Source of the DNA: Candidatus Nitrosopumilus sp.
GTDB lineage: Archaea > Thermoproteota > Nitrososphaeria > Nitrososphaerales > Nitrosopumilaceae
Reading direction: 5' to 3'
NCBI GenBank assembly: GCA_029861785.1
Contig: JAOTYR010000006.1
Span: forward strand, 1-36,552
Length of the DNA stretch: 36,552 nucleotides
Position 1 is the stretch's first letter, and every line of letters starts with the position of its first letter. A program made the position numbers and the translations under genes. The notes under the pieces were generated by a model, which saw only the letters and a list, made by a program, of their open reading frames with translations, had not been told where the DNA came from and searched no databases. This document shows positions 28,173 to 36,552 of the stretch, one piece after another.

Positions 28173-28370
28173 TCACATAAGATCTTTTTTTTGTATGCCA
28201 CTAGTTTCTATATCATATCTTAGTGGTGCAGGTAATTCCAGATATTTTTTGTTGGCAAGAACTAGTATTTGGTCTTCAGGAACATTTACTTTTTTTAGTA
28301 ATTTTCCTCGTTGGTGGGCATAAGCATTTTTCCAAAATCCTGCTGCATCAAAGGTCCCAATTTTTGTCAT
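28173..28370 (-). CDS. Small hypothetical protein
   Basis: 65-aa ORF with coding-like composition, adjacent to the codirectional MetRS-beta-like gene. Confidence 0.5.
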   Translation of the reverse strand: MTKIGTFDAAGFWKNAYAHQRGKLLKKVNVPEDQILVLANKKYLELPAPLRYDIETSGIQKKDLM

Positions 28371-28398
28371 ATGTTTTCATCATCCATTTTATTGAAAG

Positions 28399-28477
28399 GA
28401 CTGTGACGGAAGAGTGGCATATGCCGTTAGAACTGGAGTTACTGTTCTGGATTTTAGGCATGATGCCCATCACAGTC
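28399..28477. other. Long nested inverted repeat (structured RNA or paired operator dyads)
   Basis: GACTGTGA...GGCAT-ATGCC...AGAAC-N10-GTTCT...GGCAT-G-ATGCC...TCACAGTC; four stacked complementary segments in a divergent intergenic region. Confidence 0.6.
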
Positions 28478-28534
28478 TGCATTTCTATTCATTGTAATCT
28501 AATATATTTACTGCGAAAGCACTATTCCATTGTA

Positions 28535-28951
28535 ATGGCAGTAATTGAAACCTCAATGGTGGTTAATGCACCAGCTGAAAAAGTTTGGGAATTGGTATCA
28601 GATATTGATAATGAGCCCAAATATTGGAAGGGAACCAAAGAAGTTCACAACATCTCAAAAGAAGGAAATGTGGTCAATAGGGAGATAATAATCGCTTTTA
28701 GGGACCAAAAATGTACTCAAGAAGTCACAATATATCCTAAAGAAAAGATCATAGCCATATTTACCAAGGGCATAATCATCGGTAACAAGACCTTAACTCT
28801 TGTAACGCAACAAAATCAGACAAGAATTGATGTAAAATGGGATATCAAACTCGCAGGATTAATGGGAATGTTTACAGGAATGGTAAAAAAACATATCAAA
28901 GACGGGACTAATTTAGCATTACAAAGTATCAAAAAAGATTTAGAGAGATAA
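28535..28951 (+). CDS. SRPBCC/START-like (polyketide cyclase/coenzyme Q-binding type) protein
   Basis: MAVIETSMVVNAPAEKVWELVSDIDNEPKYWKGTKEVHNI; internal ATG preferred because the track ORF start (28223) overlaps the opposing gene. Confidence 0.85.
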   Translation: MAVIETSMVVNAPAEKVWELVSDIDNEPKYWKGTKEVHNISKEGNVVNREIIIAFRDQKCTQEVTIYPKEKIIAIFTKGIIIGNKTLTLVTQQNQTRIDVKWDIKLAGLMGMFTGMVKKHIKDGTNLALQSIKKDLER

Positions 28952-28960
28952 TTTAAGAAA

Positions 28961-30163
28961 ATGATCGTTGATATTTTCAATTATTCTCTTACTGCAATTT
29001 TAATTGGAATTTGCGGAGCCTGGATTTTTTTAATAAAATCTATGATAACTTCTTTTAGGCTAACACCATATTTAGATAAATTTGAAAAAACAAAACACCA
29101 ATCCCCAAAAGTATCTATCATACTTCCGGCAAGAAATGAAGAAGAGTTTCTTTCCCAATGTTTAGATACTCTAATCGAACAAGACTATCCAAACTATGAA
29201 ATAATTGTTATCGATGACTCTTCAACGGATTCAACTGGAAAAATTATTTCAGATTATTCCAAAAAAAATTCAAAAATTATTCCAGTGTCAGCAAGACCCA
29301 AACCTGATGGGTGGATGGGAAAAAATTGGGCATGTATAGAAGGATATCAGAAAGCAACCGGGAAGTTGCTATTATTTACTGACGCAGATACAAAACATTC
29401 AAAAAATGTGATCTCCCTTGCAGTATCGCATTTAATTTCTCTTAATTTAGATGCATTAACTGCGATTCCAAAAATGGTTTCATTAGATTTTTGGACAAAA
29501 ATCACGCTGCCTATGATATCCACATTTTTGCACACAAGATTTTCAGCTGTTCGAGTAAATGATCCTTCAAAAAAGACAGGATATTTTTTTGGGAGTTTTT
29601 TTATCATAAAACAAAAAACGTATGAAGAAGTAGGAACACACGAAGGTGTAAAACAGGAAATTATTGAAGATGGCGCCCTGGGGAAAAAAGTCAAAGATTT
29701 AGGCTATAAATTAAGGATGGTTCGTGGAGATCATCTAATTGATGCAATGTGGGCACGAGATAAAAGTACACTTTGGAATGCTCTCAAAAGGTTGATGATT
29801 CCTCTATATCTTCAAAGTCATGGTATTGCGGTGGGAATATTTTTTGCAGTGTTATTTTTGCTTTTTATTCCATTTCCCATTTTGGTATATTCTTCAATTC
29901 TTGGTTTTGAAACATTATCAAATTCAATGGTTTTTTCATCATCTCTAACTGCCTCAATATTGATCTATTCGGGTGCAGTAATTGAAGTCAAAAGGGGATT
30001 GCACTTAAAATTAATTCACGCATTATTTGGCCCCATAGGGAGTTTAGTAGTGGTGTTGGGATTTTTAAGCGGACTTCTTCAGGCAAAAAAAGATTCTTCT
30101 ATCTCTTGGAGAGGAAGGAAATATTCAATGAGGGACCACGTCCAAGATTCAATTAGGATTTAG
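28961..30163 (+). CDS. Family 2 glycosyltransferase (membrane, HpnB/CrtQ-like)
   Basis: PKVSIILPARNEEEFLSQCLDTLIEQDYPNYEIIVIDDSSTDSTG, LLLFTDADTKHS, C-terminal TM helices. Confidence 0.88.
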   Translation: MIVDIFNYSLTAILIGICGAWIFLIKSMITSFRLTPYLDKFEKTKHQSPKVSIILPARNEEEFLSQCLDTLIEQDYPNYEIIVIDDSSTDSTGKIISDYSKKNSKIIPVSARPKPDGWMGKNWACIEGYQKATGKLLLFTDADTKHSKNVISLAVSHLISLNLDALTAIPKMVSLDFWTKITLPMISTFLHTRFSAVRVNDPSKKTGYFFGSFFIIKQKTYEEVGTHEGVKQEIIEDGALGKKVKDLGYKLRMVRGDHLIDAMWARDKSTLWNALKRLMIPLYLQSHGIAVGIFFAVLFLLFIPFPILVYSSILGFETLSNSMVFSSSLTASILIYSGAVIEVKRGLHLKLIHALFGPIGSLVVVLGFLSGLLQAKKDSSISWRGRKYSMRDHVQDSIRI

Positions 30164-30203
30164 GAGAAATCTTTTTAGTTGCAAGTAAGGAATTCAAAGT
30201 CTC

Positions 30204-31346
30204 ATGGATAAATCAGGCGTTATTGTAGGTGGGATCGCAGGTGCAGTAATAGTTTTAGTGGTTTTTGCATTCATTCTTGTACCCCCACCAAATATGCTAA
30301 AACCTGAAATTGTTGTAACCAATGGACATGATGTCAGTACGGTTGGAGAAACTACACCAACATATTCAAAAAACCTTTCGTTAATTGAAATATTTGAAAA
30401 TTCAGAAGCTGGAGTGATAAGAGTTAATGTCCAGAGAGCCGAAGAAGATTTGACTCAAACAGGAGTAGGGTCTGGTTTTGTTTTTGATAAAAAAGGTCAC
30501 ATTATTACAAATGCACACGTAGTTGATGGTGCAAAAAAAGTAGTAATTACATTTTTGGATGGAAGATCATATAATGCAAAAATTATTGGCGTTGACACAT
30601 TTACAGATATTGCAGTAATCAAAGTAAATGCAGACCTGTCATTGCTACATCCTTTATCGTTAGGAGATTCTTCAAATCTTCAAGTTGGAGAGCCTATAGC
30701 AGCTATTGGCAATCCGTTTGGATTATCAGGTTCGATGACCTCAGGAATTGTTAGTCAATTAGGGAGGTTGCTTCCTTCTGGAGCAGGATATTCTATTCCT
30801 GATGTAATTCAAACAGACGCCGCAATAAATCCCGGAAATTCTGGAGGGCCTCTTCTAAACATGAGAGGCGCGATTGTCGGAATAAACACAGCAATCCAGT
30901 CTGCAACAGGAGAATTCACAGGTGTAGGTTTTGCAGTACCGTCACAAACACTGGCTAAAATTGTTCCAACTCTAATTCAAAATGGGGAATACAAACACCC
31001 ATGGATTGGAATTTCTGGAAGAGATATTGATCCAGATTTGGCAAAGGTTCTGAATCTTAATGATGCTGTGGGATTTTTAGTAGTAACTGTTGTTCCAGAT
31101 AGTCCGGCCTCAAAAGCAGGCCTTCATGGTTCAGAAAACACTGTAGAGATGGATGGATCTCAATATATTGTTGGAGGAGACATTATACTCTCAATAGATG
31201 AATTAGAAGTAAGAAAAATATCAGACATTTTAATTCATTTGCAAAGAGCAAAGTCTGTTGGCGATGAAATAATTTTAGAAATTCTAAGAGATGGAAGAAC
31301 AACTAATTTCACTATTGTTTTGGGTGAGAGACCAAATGGTGAATAA
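30204..31346 (+). CDS. HtrA/DegP-like trypsin-family serine protease with PDZ domain
   Basis: N-terminal TM, His ITNAHVVDGA, Asp FTDIAVIKV, Ser AAINPGNSGGPLLN, C-terminal PDZ. Confidence 0.95.
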   Translation: MDKSGVIVGGIAGAVIVLVVFAFILVPPPNMLKPEIVVTNGHDVSTVGETTPTYSKNLSLIEIFENSEAGVIRVNVQRAEEDLTQTGVGSGFVFDKKGHIITNAHVVDGAKKVVITFLDGRSYNAKIIGVDTFTDIAVIKVNADLSLLHPLSLGDSSNLQVGEPIAAIGNPFGLSGSMTSGIVSQLGRLLPSGAGYSIPDVIQTDAAINPGNSGGPLLNMRGAIVGINTAIQSATGEFTGVGFAVPSQTLAKIVPTLIQNGEYKHPWIGISGRDIDPDLAKVLNLNDAVGFLVVTVVPDSPASKAGLHGSENTVEMDGSQYIVGGDIILSIDELEVRKISDILIHLQRAKSVGDEIILEILRDGRTTNFTIVLGERPNGE

Positions 31347-31388
31347 AACAATACAAGATTAAATACTTTAAAGGATGCATTTTTTCTA

Positions 31389-32558
31389 TTGAGCAATCTT
31401 ATCTTGAACTCTGAAAGGTTAAACAATGTTTTAGAAAACAAAATAATTTCAAATGCAGATGTGCTACAGATTTATCAAGAGGCCAGGACAGATTCATCAG
31501 AGCTGTTTTTAGCAGCTCAAAATCTAAGAAAAAAATTCAAAGGTAAAACTATAACATTTTCGAAAAAAGCTTTTTTTAATGTCATTAACATGTGCAAAGA
31601 TACCTGCACTTATTGTACATACAAGGCAGAGCCTGGAGAAGAAAAACTCTCTATGATGTCCAAGCAACAGATAAAGCAAATGTTGAGTCTGGCAAAAAAA
31701 TACCGATGTGTAGAGGCATTATTTGTTACTGGTGAACGACCAGAGCAAAGATATCAAGAAGCAAGAGATTGGCTTGCAGAAAATGATTTTAAATCAACTG
31801 CAGAATATCTAACCCATGCCTCAGAATGGGCCTTGGAGGAAGGACTCTTTCCGCATACAAATGCAGGGAATCTTACTTATGATGAAATGAAAGATTTGCA
31901 AAAGACCAATGTATCCATGGGATTAATGTTAGAGAATAGCAGTGAGCGGTTATCTATGAAGGGAATGCCACATTATTTGGCTCCAAGTAAACGACCTAAA
32001 TCTAGATTAGAAGTTTTAGAAAATTCTGGTAAATTAAAAATTCCCATGACAACTGGAATACTCTTAGGAATTGGAGAAACCCCAGAAGAGATTATTGAGT
32101 CAATTTTTGCGATAAAAAAATTGCATGAGAAATATGGAAACATACAAGAAGTGATTTTACAAAACTTTCAGCCCAAATTAGATACTGCAATGAGTAATTT
32201 TCCATCAACTGAAGAAAACTATTTCAAAATAATTGTTTCATTAACTAGAATCATTATGCCCGAAATGAATATACAAATACCTCCAAACCTTTCACCAAAA
32301 TCCTATCAAAGTTTTCTTTCAGTTGGGATTAACGACTGGGGAGGAATATCCCCACTAACGCCCGATTATGTAAACCCAGAGTTTTCATGGCCAAAGATAA
32401 AAAACATAGCTAAAAATTCAAAAAAGGTAGGATTTGATTTAAAATGCAGATTTCCAATATATCCAGAATTTTTCTCATTTATTAGCAAAGAGTTAAGAGA
32501 AAAGATATCCTTTATTGAGGATGAAGAGGGATTGGTAAAGGAGGAATATTGGAGATGA
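31389..32558 (+). CDS. cofG: 7,8-didemethyl-8-hydroxy-5-deazariboflavin synthase subunit CofG
   Basis: Radical SAM motif CKDTCTYCTYKAEPGE, ALFVTGERPEQRYQEAR, FQPK. Confidence 0.95.
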   Translation: MSNLILNSERLNNVLENKIISNADVLQIYQEARTDSSELFLAAQNLRKKFKGKTITFSKKAFFNVINMCKDTCTYCTYKAEPGEEKLSMMSKQQIKQMLSLAKKYRCVEALFVTGERPEQRYQEARDWLAENDFKSTAEYLTHASEWALEEGLFPHTNAGNLTYDEMKDLQKTNVSMGLMLENSSERLSMKGMPHYLAPSKRPKSRLEVLENSGKLKIPMTTGILLGIGETPEEIIESIFAIKKLHEKYGNIQEVILQNFQPKLDTAMSNFPSTEENYFKIIVSLTRIIMPEMNIQIPPNLSPKSYQSFLSVGINDWGGISPLTPDYVNPEFSWPKIKNIAKNSKKVGFDLKCRFPIYPEFFSFISKELREKISFIEDEEGLVKEEYWR

Positions 32559-33814
32559 GCTTAAACACTGATTCTTTATTTAAAAAGGCAGATCCACAAA
32601 TTTCGGATATACTAAACAAGGCTTTATCAGAAAAAGAGATAACAGCAGAAGAAGGTCTCGTTCTATACAATTCGGATGGAATTGAATTTCATTTAGTTGG
32701 ACTAGTTGCCGATGAATTAAGAAGAAGAAGGGTTGGAAATATTGTAACTTATGTGGTGAATAGAAATATCAATTTTACGAATGTCTGCATAAAGCAATGT
32801 GGGTTTTGTGCATTTAGTAGAGATTTCCGAGAAGAGGAAGGATATTTTCTACCCACTGAAGAAATTGTACGCAGAGCAAAAGAAGCACATAAGTTGGGTG
32901 CAACTGAGGTATGCATTCAAGCAGGTCTTCCACCCGACATGGAAGGGGATCTTTATGAGAATATTTGTAGGGCAATAAAAAAAGAGATTCCAGATATTCA
33001 CATTCACGGATTTTCACCTGAAGAGGTGCTTTATGGAGCAACGAGATCAAACACAACAATCGAAGAGTATCTCAAAAGGCTAAAGGAATCTGGCGTAAAC
33101 ACTCTGCCAGGTACTGCAGCTGAGATTTTGGATCAAAAATTAAGAGATAAAATTTCCCCAGGAAGAATTAGTGTCAAAGATTGGATTGATGTAATCAAGA
33201 CAGCCCATAAAATTGGAATTAACACCACCTCAACTATGATGTTTGGTCACATTGAAACTGCAAAAGATAGAGTAGATCATATTGCAAAGATTAGGGAGAT
33301 TCAAAAAGAGACTGGAGGATTTACCGAGTTTGTACCTCTTGACTTTATTCATAGTGAGGCTCCCATGTACAAACACCAACTCCACGAGGAGATACGACAA
33401 GGAGGAAGTGGAAAAGATGTTTTATTGACTCATGCAATTGCCAGGATTATGTTAAACAACTACATTGATAATATTCAAATGTCATGGGTAAAAGAAGGGC
33501 AGAAAATGTCACAGCTTTTGTTAATGTGGGGAGCAAATGATTTTGGTGGAACTTTGATTAATGAAAGTATTTCAACATCGGCAGGTTCAGAACATGGGCA
33601 ATTATTAAGACCAAGAGAAATTAAAAGAATAGTAAGAGAGATTGGTAGAATTCCAGCCGAAAGGAGCACCAATTATAAAATTTTAAAAAGATTTGAAAAT
33701 TCTAATGACTTAGACGAAGAATTAGATAAAGTTGAGAATGCTTCACAGTTTGGCTCATATACGGAGTTAATCAAGATAGACAAATACAAATACCAAAATC
33801 CAAGGAAAGAATAG
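32549..33814 (+). CDS. cofH: FO synthase subunit CofH (5-amino-6-(D-ribitylamino)uracil--L-tyrosine transferase)
   Basis: NFTNVCIKQCGFCAFSRDFREEEGYFLP (CxxxCxxC), QAGLPPDMEGDLYENICRAIKKEIPDIHIHGFSPEE; overlaps cofG. Confidence 0.95.
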   Translation: MEMSLNTDSLFKKADPQISDILNKALSEKEITAEEGLVLYNSDGIEFHLVGLVADELRRRRVGNIVTYVVNRNINFTNVCIKQCGFCAFSRDFREEEGYFLPTEEIVRRAKEAHKLGATEVCIQAGLPPDMEGDLYENICRAIKKEIPDIHIHGFSPEEVLYGATRSNTTIEEYLKRLKESGVNTLPGTAAEILDQKLRDKISPGRISVKDWIDVIKTAHKIGINTTSTMMFGHIETAKDRVDHIAKIREIQKETGGFTEFVPLDFIHSEAPMYKHQLHEEIRQGGSGKDVLLTHAIARIMLNNYIDNIQMSWVKEGQKMSQLLLMWGANDFGGTLINESISTSAGSEHGQLLRPREIKRIVREIGRIPAERSTNYKILKRFENSNDLDEELDKVENASQFGSYTELIKIDKYKYQNPRKE

Positions 33815-35176
33815 TTGTCTGCCTTAGAGAAGGCTTTAGATCATTCACGGAAATTAAGGATAGACGAGTGCGAAATTGTATCTGTTAAACGAAAGGTTAC
33901 AACTGTTCGAATAACGGATTCTGAGATTTTTGAGTTAAAACAAAACTTTGATGAAAATTATGGAATTAGAATTATTCATGATAAAAAAATATCATCAGTT
34001 CAAACAAGTAACGATAAAGAAATTCCAAGAAAAATTGATGAGGCATATCAGATAACTTCTTTTCTAAAACCAAGACAATTTTGGAAATCCCTTCCACATG
34101 AATTAAAATCAAATAATGAACTTGATGGGGTATATGATAAAAAATTAGATGAAATATCAGGATCTACCATCACGGATATCGCACAAAATATGATAAATCA
34201 CACACTAGACCATAAAATTGATACGATGTCTGGCTCAATAAATATTGTTTCTGAGAATTTTGAGATTAAAAATTCTAATGGATTATCAGCTTCAGATAAA
34301 GGAACTTACATATCAGGAATTATTAATTGTGATTCAGAAATTGACCAATCTGAAGTTTCTGGAATAGGTCAAGGGTGTTGTCGGACACTAGACAAATTTT
34401 CTCCCGAACAAATAGGAAATGACGCAAAAACGATGTGCATAGAATCAATTAACCCACAAAAATGTGAGAGTGGGGAATATTCAATTATTTTTGAGCCGTA
34501 TTCTGTTGGAGAAATTTTGGCTTTTGTTGTAGCCTCGAATTTTAATTTTAAAACATATTCAGAAAAACGAAGCTGTTTTTCTAATAATTTTAAGGAAAAA
34601 ATTACAGCAGAAGATTTTAGTTTGATAGATAACCCTCACATTTCGCAGGGAATTGGATCAAAAAGATTTGATGATGAGGGAGTAAAAACACAAATCAATA
34701 CTCTTGTCGACAATGGTATTTTCACAAAAACGTATTGTGATCTTTTTGATGGTTTCAAAGAAAATATAGAAACAACTGGGAATGCCGCAAGGCCAGGATC
34801 ACCTATGGGAAGAAGTGCCGAATCAATTCCAGTTTCGATGCCACACAACATGCAGGTAAGAAAAGGAAACACATCACAAGAAGACATGATAAAAGATACC
34901 AAACACGGATTACTTGTAGGCAGATTATGGTATACTTATGCAGTTAACCCCATTAAGGGAGACTTTTCATGCACTGCACGAAGTGGAATTAGAATAATTG
35001 AAAATGGAGAGATAAAAAGTCCAGGAAGATCAGTAAGAATTATTCATAATTTGCCAAAACTGTTACAAAACATTTCGGCAGTTGGAAACAATGAAAAAAA
35101 TGTTCTCCAGTGGGCATCTCTTCCATCAATTACACCATCAATTAAAGTGGAAAAAATCATAGTAAATTCAATCTAA
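33815..35176 (+). CDS. TldD/PmbA family protein (TldE/PmbA-like; no HExxxH seen)
   Basis: GNAARPGSPMGRSAESIPVSMPHNMQVRKGNTSQEDMIKDTKHGLLVGRLWYTYAVNPIKGDFSCTARSGIRIIENGEIKSPGRSVRI; TTG start directly after cofH stop. Confidence 0.85.
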   Translation: MSALEKALDHSRKLRIDECEIVSVKRKVTTVRITDSEIFELKQNFDENYGIRIIHDKKISSVQTSNDKEIPRKIDEAYQITSFLKPRQFWKSLPHELKSNNELDGVYDKKLDEISGSTITDIAQNMINHTLDHKIDTMSGSINIVSENFEIKNSNGLSASDKGTYISGIINCDSEIDQSEVSGIGQGCCRTLDKFSPEQIGNDAKTMCIESINPQKCESGEYSIIFEPYSVGEILAFVVASNFNFKTYSEKRSCFSNNFKEKITAEDFSLIDNPHISQGIGSKRFDDEGVKTQINTLVDNGIFTKTYCDLFDGFKENIETTGNAARPGSPMGRSAESIPVSMPHNMQVRKGNTSQEDMIKDTKHGLLVGRLWYTYAVNPIKGDFSCTARSGIRIIENGEIKSPGRSVRIIHNLPKLLQNISAVGNNEKNVLQWASLPSITPSIKVEKIIVNSI

Positions 35177-35221
35177 ATCAAAAAACGATGTAAAATAGCC
35201 GTTTCTAGGCACAATTATGAC

Positions 35222-36157
35222 TCAAATTAAGAATGAAGATACAAGATAAGCCACATATGCAATAGTCAAAATTATTCCCATTACTCTGTTTATCACTCCT
35301 GTTTTCAGAGCAATTAATAATGCAGCACTAAATGCAATCATGATTGCATAATCAATAAAGACATCAGATGCAATAATTACACTTCCAAGTGCTGCACCCA
35401 CACCCATTATCATTAAAATGTTGTAAATATTACTTCCAATAATATTTCCAACACCAATATCAGTATGGCCTTTACGAATTGCAATAATAGAAGTAATTAA
35501 TTCAGGAAGCGAAGTTCCTATTGCAATTACTGTTAGTCCTATTAGTTTTTCAGAAAGACCAAATTCCTGAGCTAAAACTACAGCATTTTCTACTGTAAGA
35601 TAAGCACCAACACCAAGTAAAGATACACCAAGTACAATTAATCCAGCAGCCTTAAGATATACACCATTTTTTGTATCACTTATCTCTTCATTTGTATCAT
35701 CTCTTTGTTTTTTTGCATCTCTGTATGTATAAATTGCAAAAGCAATCAGAAAACCAATCAAAATTAATCCATCGTAATGTGACAGTTCCCCATCTAACGA
35801 TAATGCAATTAGCAAAAGAGAAACACCCAACATAATTGGAATTTCTTTTCGTAATGTTGCCTTGCTTACTGCAAGTGGAACTATTATTGCTGCAATGCCA
35901 ATAACCATTCCAATATTTGCAATGTTGCTTCCAATAATATTGCCCAAAATTATCTCACTGTGTTCACCAGCTGCTGCAACACTTGCAGCTAACTCTGGAG
36001 TAGAAGTACCATAAGCAACTACAGTCATTCCAATTACTAAATTACTTATTCGTAGTTTTTTAGCAATTACCACACCGCCACTTACCAGCCAATTTCCACC
36101 AAAGCATAACAAAGCAAGCCCCACTACAGTAAGTACAGCATTGATGGTAACATCCAT
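35222..36157 (-). CDS. CaCA-family sodium/calcium antiporter
   Basis: Two repeats with GMTVVAYGTSTPELAAS...GNIIGSNIANIG and GLTVIAIGTSLPELITS...GNIIGSNIYNIL. Confidence 0.95.
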   Translation of the reverse strand: MDVTINAVLTVVGLALLCFGGNWLVSGGVVIAKKLRISNLVIGMTVVAYGTSTPELAASVAAAGEHSEIILGNIIGSNIANIGMVIGIAAIIVPLAVSKATLRKEIPIMLGVSLLLIALSLDGELSHYDGLILIGFLIAFAIYTYRDAKKQRDDTNEEISDTKNGVYLKAAGLIVLGVSLLGVGAYLTVENAVVLAQEFGLSEKLIGLTVIAIGTSLPELITSIIAIRKGHTDIGVGNIIGSNIYNILMIMGVGAALGSVIIASDVFIDYAIMIAFSAALLIALKTGVINRVMGIILTIAYVAYLVSSFLI

Positions 36158-36309
36158 AATGAGAGTTCAGATCTAGGTTGTTTAAACGAAATGATCTACC
36201 ATTAATTCACAATTCTGATAATCAAAGCAGAAAGCTAGGCGTCAAAATGGTGTAAAAAAACCATCCACAAAGGCAAATAATACATCAGTTTAACATTAAT
36301 AAAGTAATG

Positions 36310-36326
36310 TACCGTACCATACGGTA
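36310..36326. promoter_or_regulatory. Perfect 7-3-7 inverted repeat overlapping a start codon (candidate operator)
   Basis: TACCGTA-CCA-TACGGTA; last A is the first base of the ATG at 36326; TTAATA-like box about 25 bp upstream. Confidence 0.5.
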
Positions 36327-36552
36327 TGATGCGAGCAAGATTGACATATGTACCTGTAGAGGTAGCAGATCAATTTGAGGATTTTATTATCAAAAGAGAC
36401 GAGCAAATACTAGATGCAGTAAAAGCAAGGACAAAGGATTACAGTACGCTATCCCTTCTAAAACTATTGTACCAACTCAAAGGAAACCCCATGACATTTT
36501 CAGAACTGTATTCAAAGTCAAAGATTAGAATGAAAAGATCATTTCTAAATTA
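36326..36552 (+). CDS. Hypothetical protein, 3' truncated by window edge, possibly DNA-binding
   Basis: Open frame MMRARLTYVPVEVADQFEDFIIKRDEQILDAVKARTKDYSTLSLLKLLYQLKGNPMTFSELYSKSKIRMKRSFLN... to edge. Confidence 0.6.
   Translation, partial: MMRARLTYVPVEVADQFEDFIIKRDEQILDAVKARTKDYSTLSLLKLLYQLKGNPMTFSELYSKSKIRMKRSFLN

Noticed and set aside
28223-28534. N-terminal extension of the SRPBCC ORF in the track
   Set aside because: Overlaps the opposing 65-aa gene and the hairpin element; the domain begins cleanly at the ATG at 28535.
1-36552. CRISPR array, transposon, integrase or prophage module
   Set aside because: No regularly spaced direct repeats, no transposase or integrase motifs, and no long terminal inverted repeats were seen by eye.

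Overview
The window looks like a compact, AT-rich chromosomal segment of an ammonia-oxidising thaumarchaeon (Nitrosopumilus/Nitrosarchaeum-like). That assignment comes from protein families and codon style only. It holds about 35 protein genes. They include F420 biosynthesis genes (cofD-cofC and cofG-cofH), two TFB paralogs, aIF1/SUI1, type II methionine aminopeptidase, Tsr3, a TldD/PmbA family protein, an HtrA protease, a GT2 glycosyltransferase, a CaCA antiporter, DUF2070 and DUF1512 proteins, and several large predicted cell-surface proteins. I also identified features absent from the ORF track: an RNase P RNA (~5601-5884, +), tRNA-Pro(UGG) (22933-23006, -), a 55-aa Sec61beta/SecG-like protein (13106-13273, +), a 35-aa double-CxxC microprotein (23263-23370, -), an edge-truncated DUF1254 protein (1-686, -) and an edge-truncated gene at 36326 (+). 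The observations most worth checking are: (1) a membrane-anchored substrate-binding protein (15734-18196) whose two halves appear in circularly permuted order; (2) a long nested hairpin with two GGCAT/ATGCC dyads at 28399-28477; (3) a candidate C/D-box-like sRNA next to tRNA-Pro; (4) a membrane protein with a (CxC)4 cysteine tail; (5) a lamin-tail plus seven-repeat surface protein; (6) a perfect inverted repeat overlapping the start codon of the last gene. No CRISPR array, transposase or phage module was seen.
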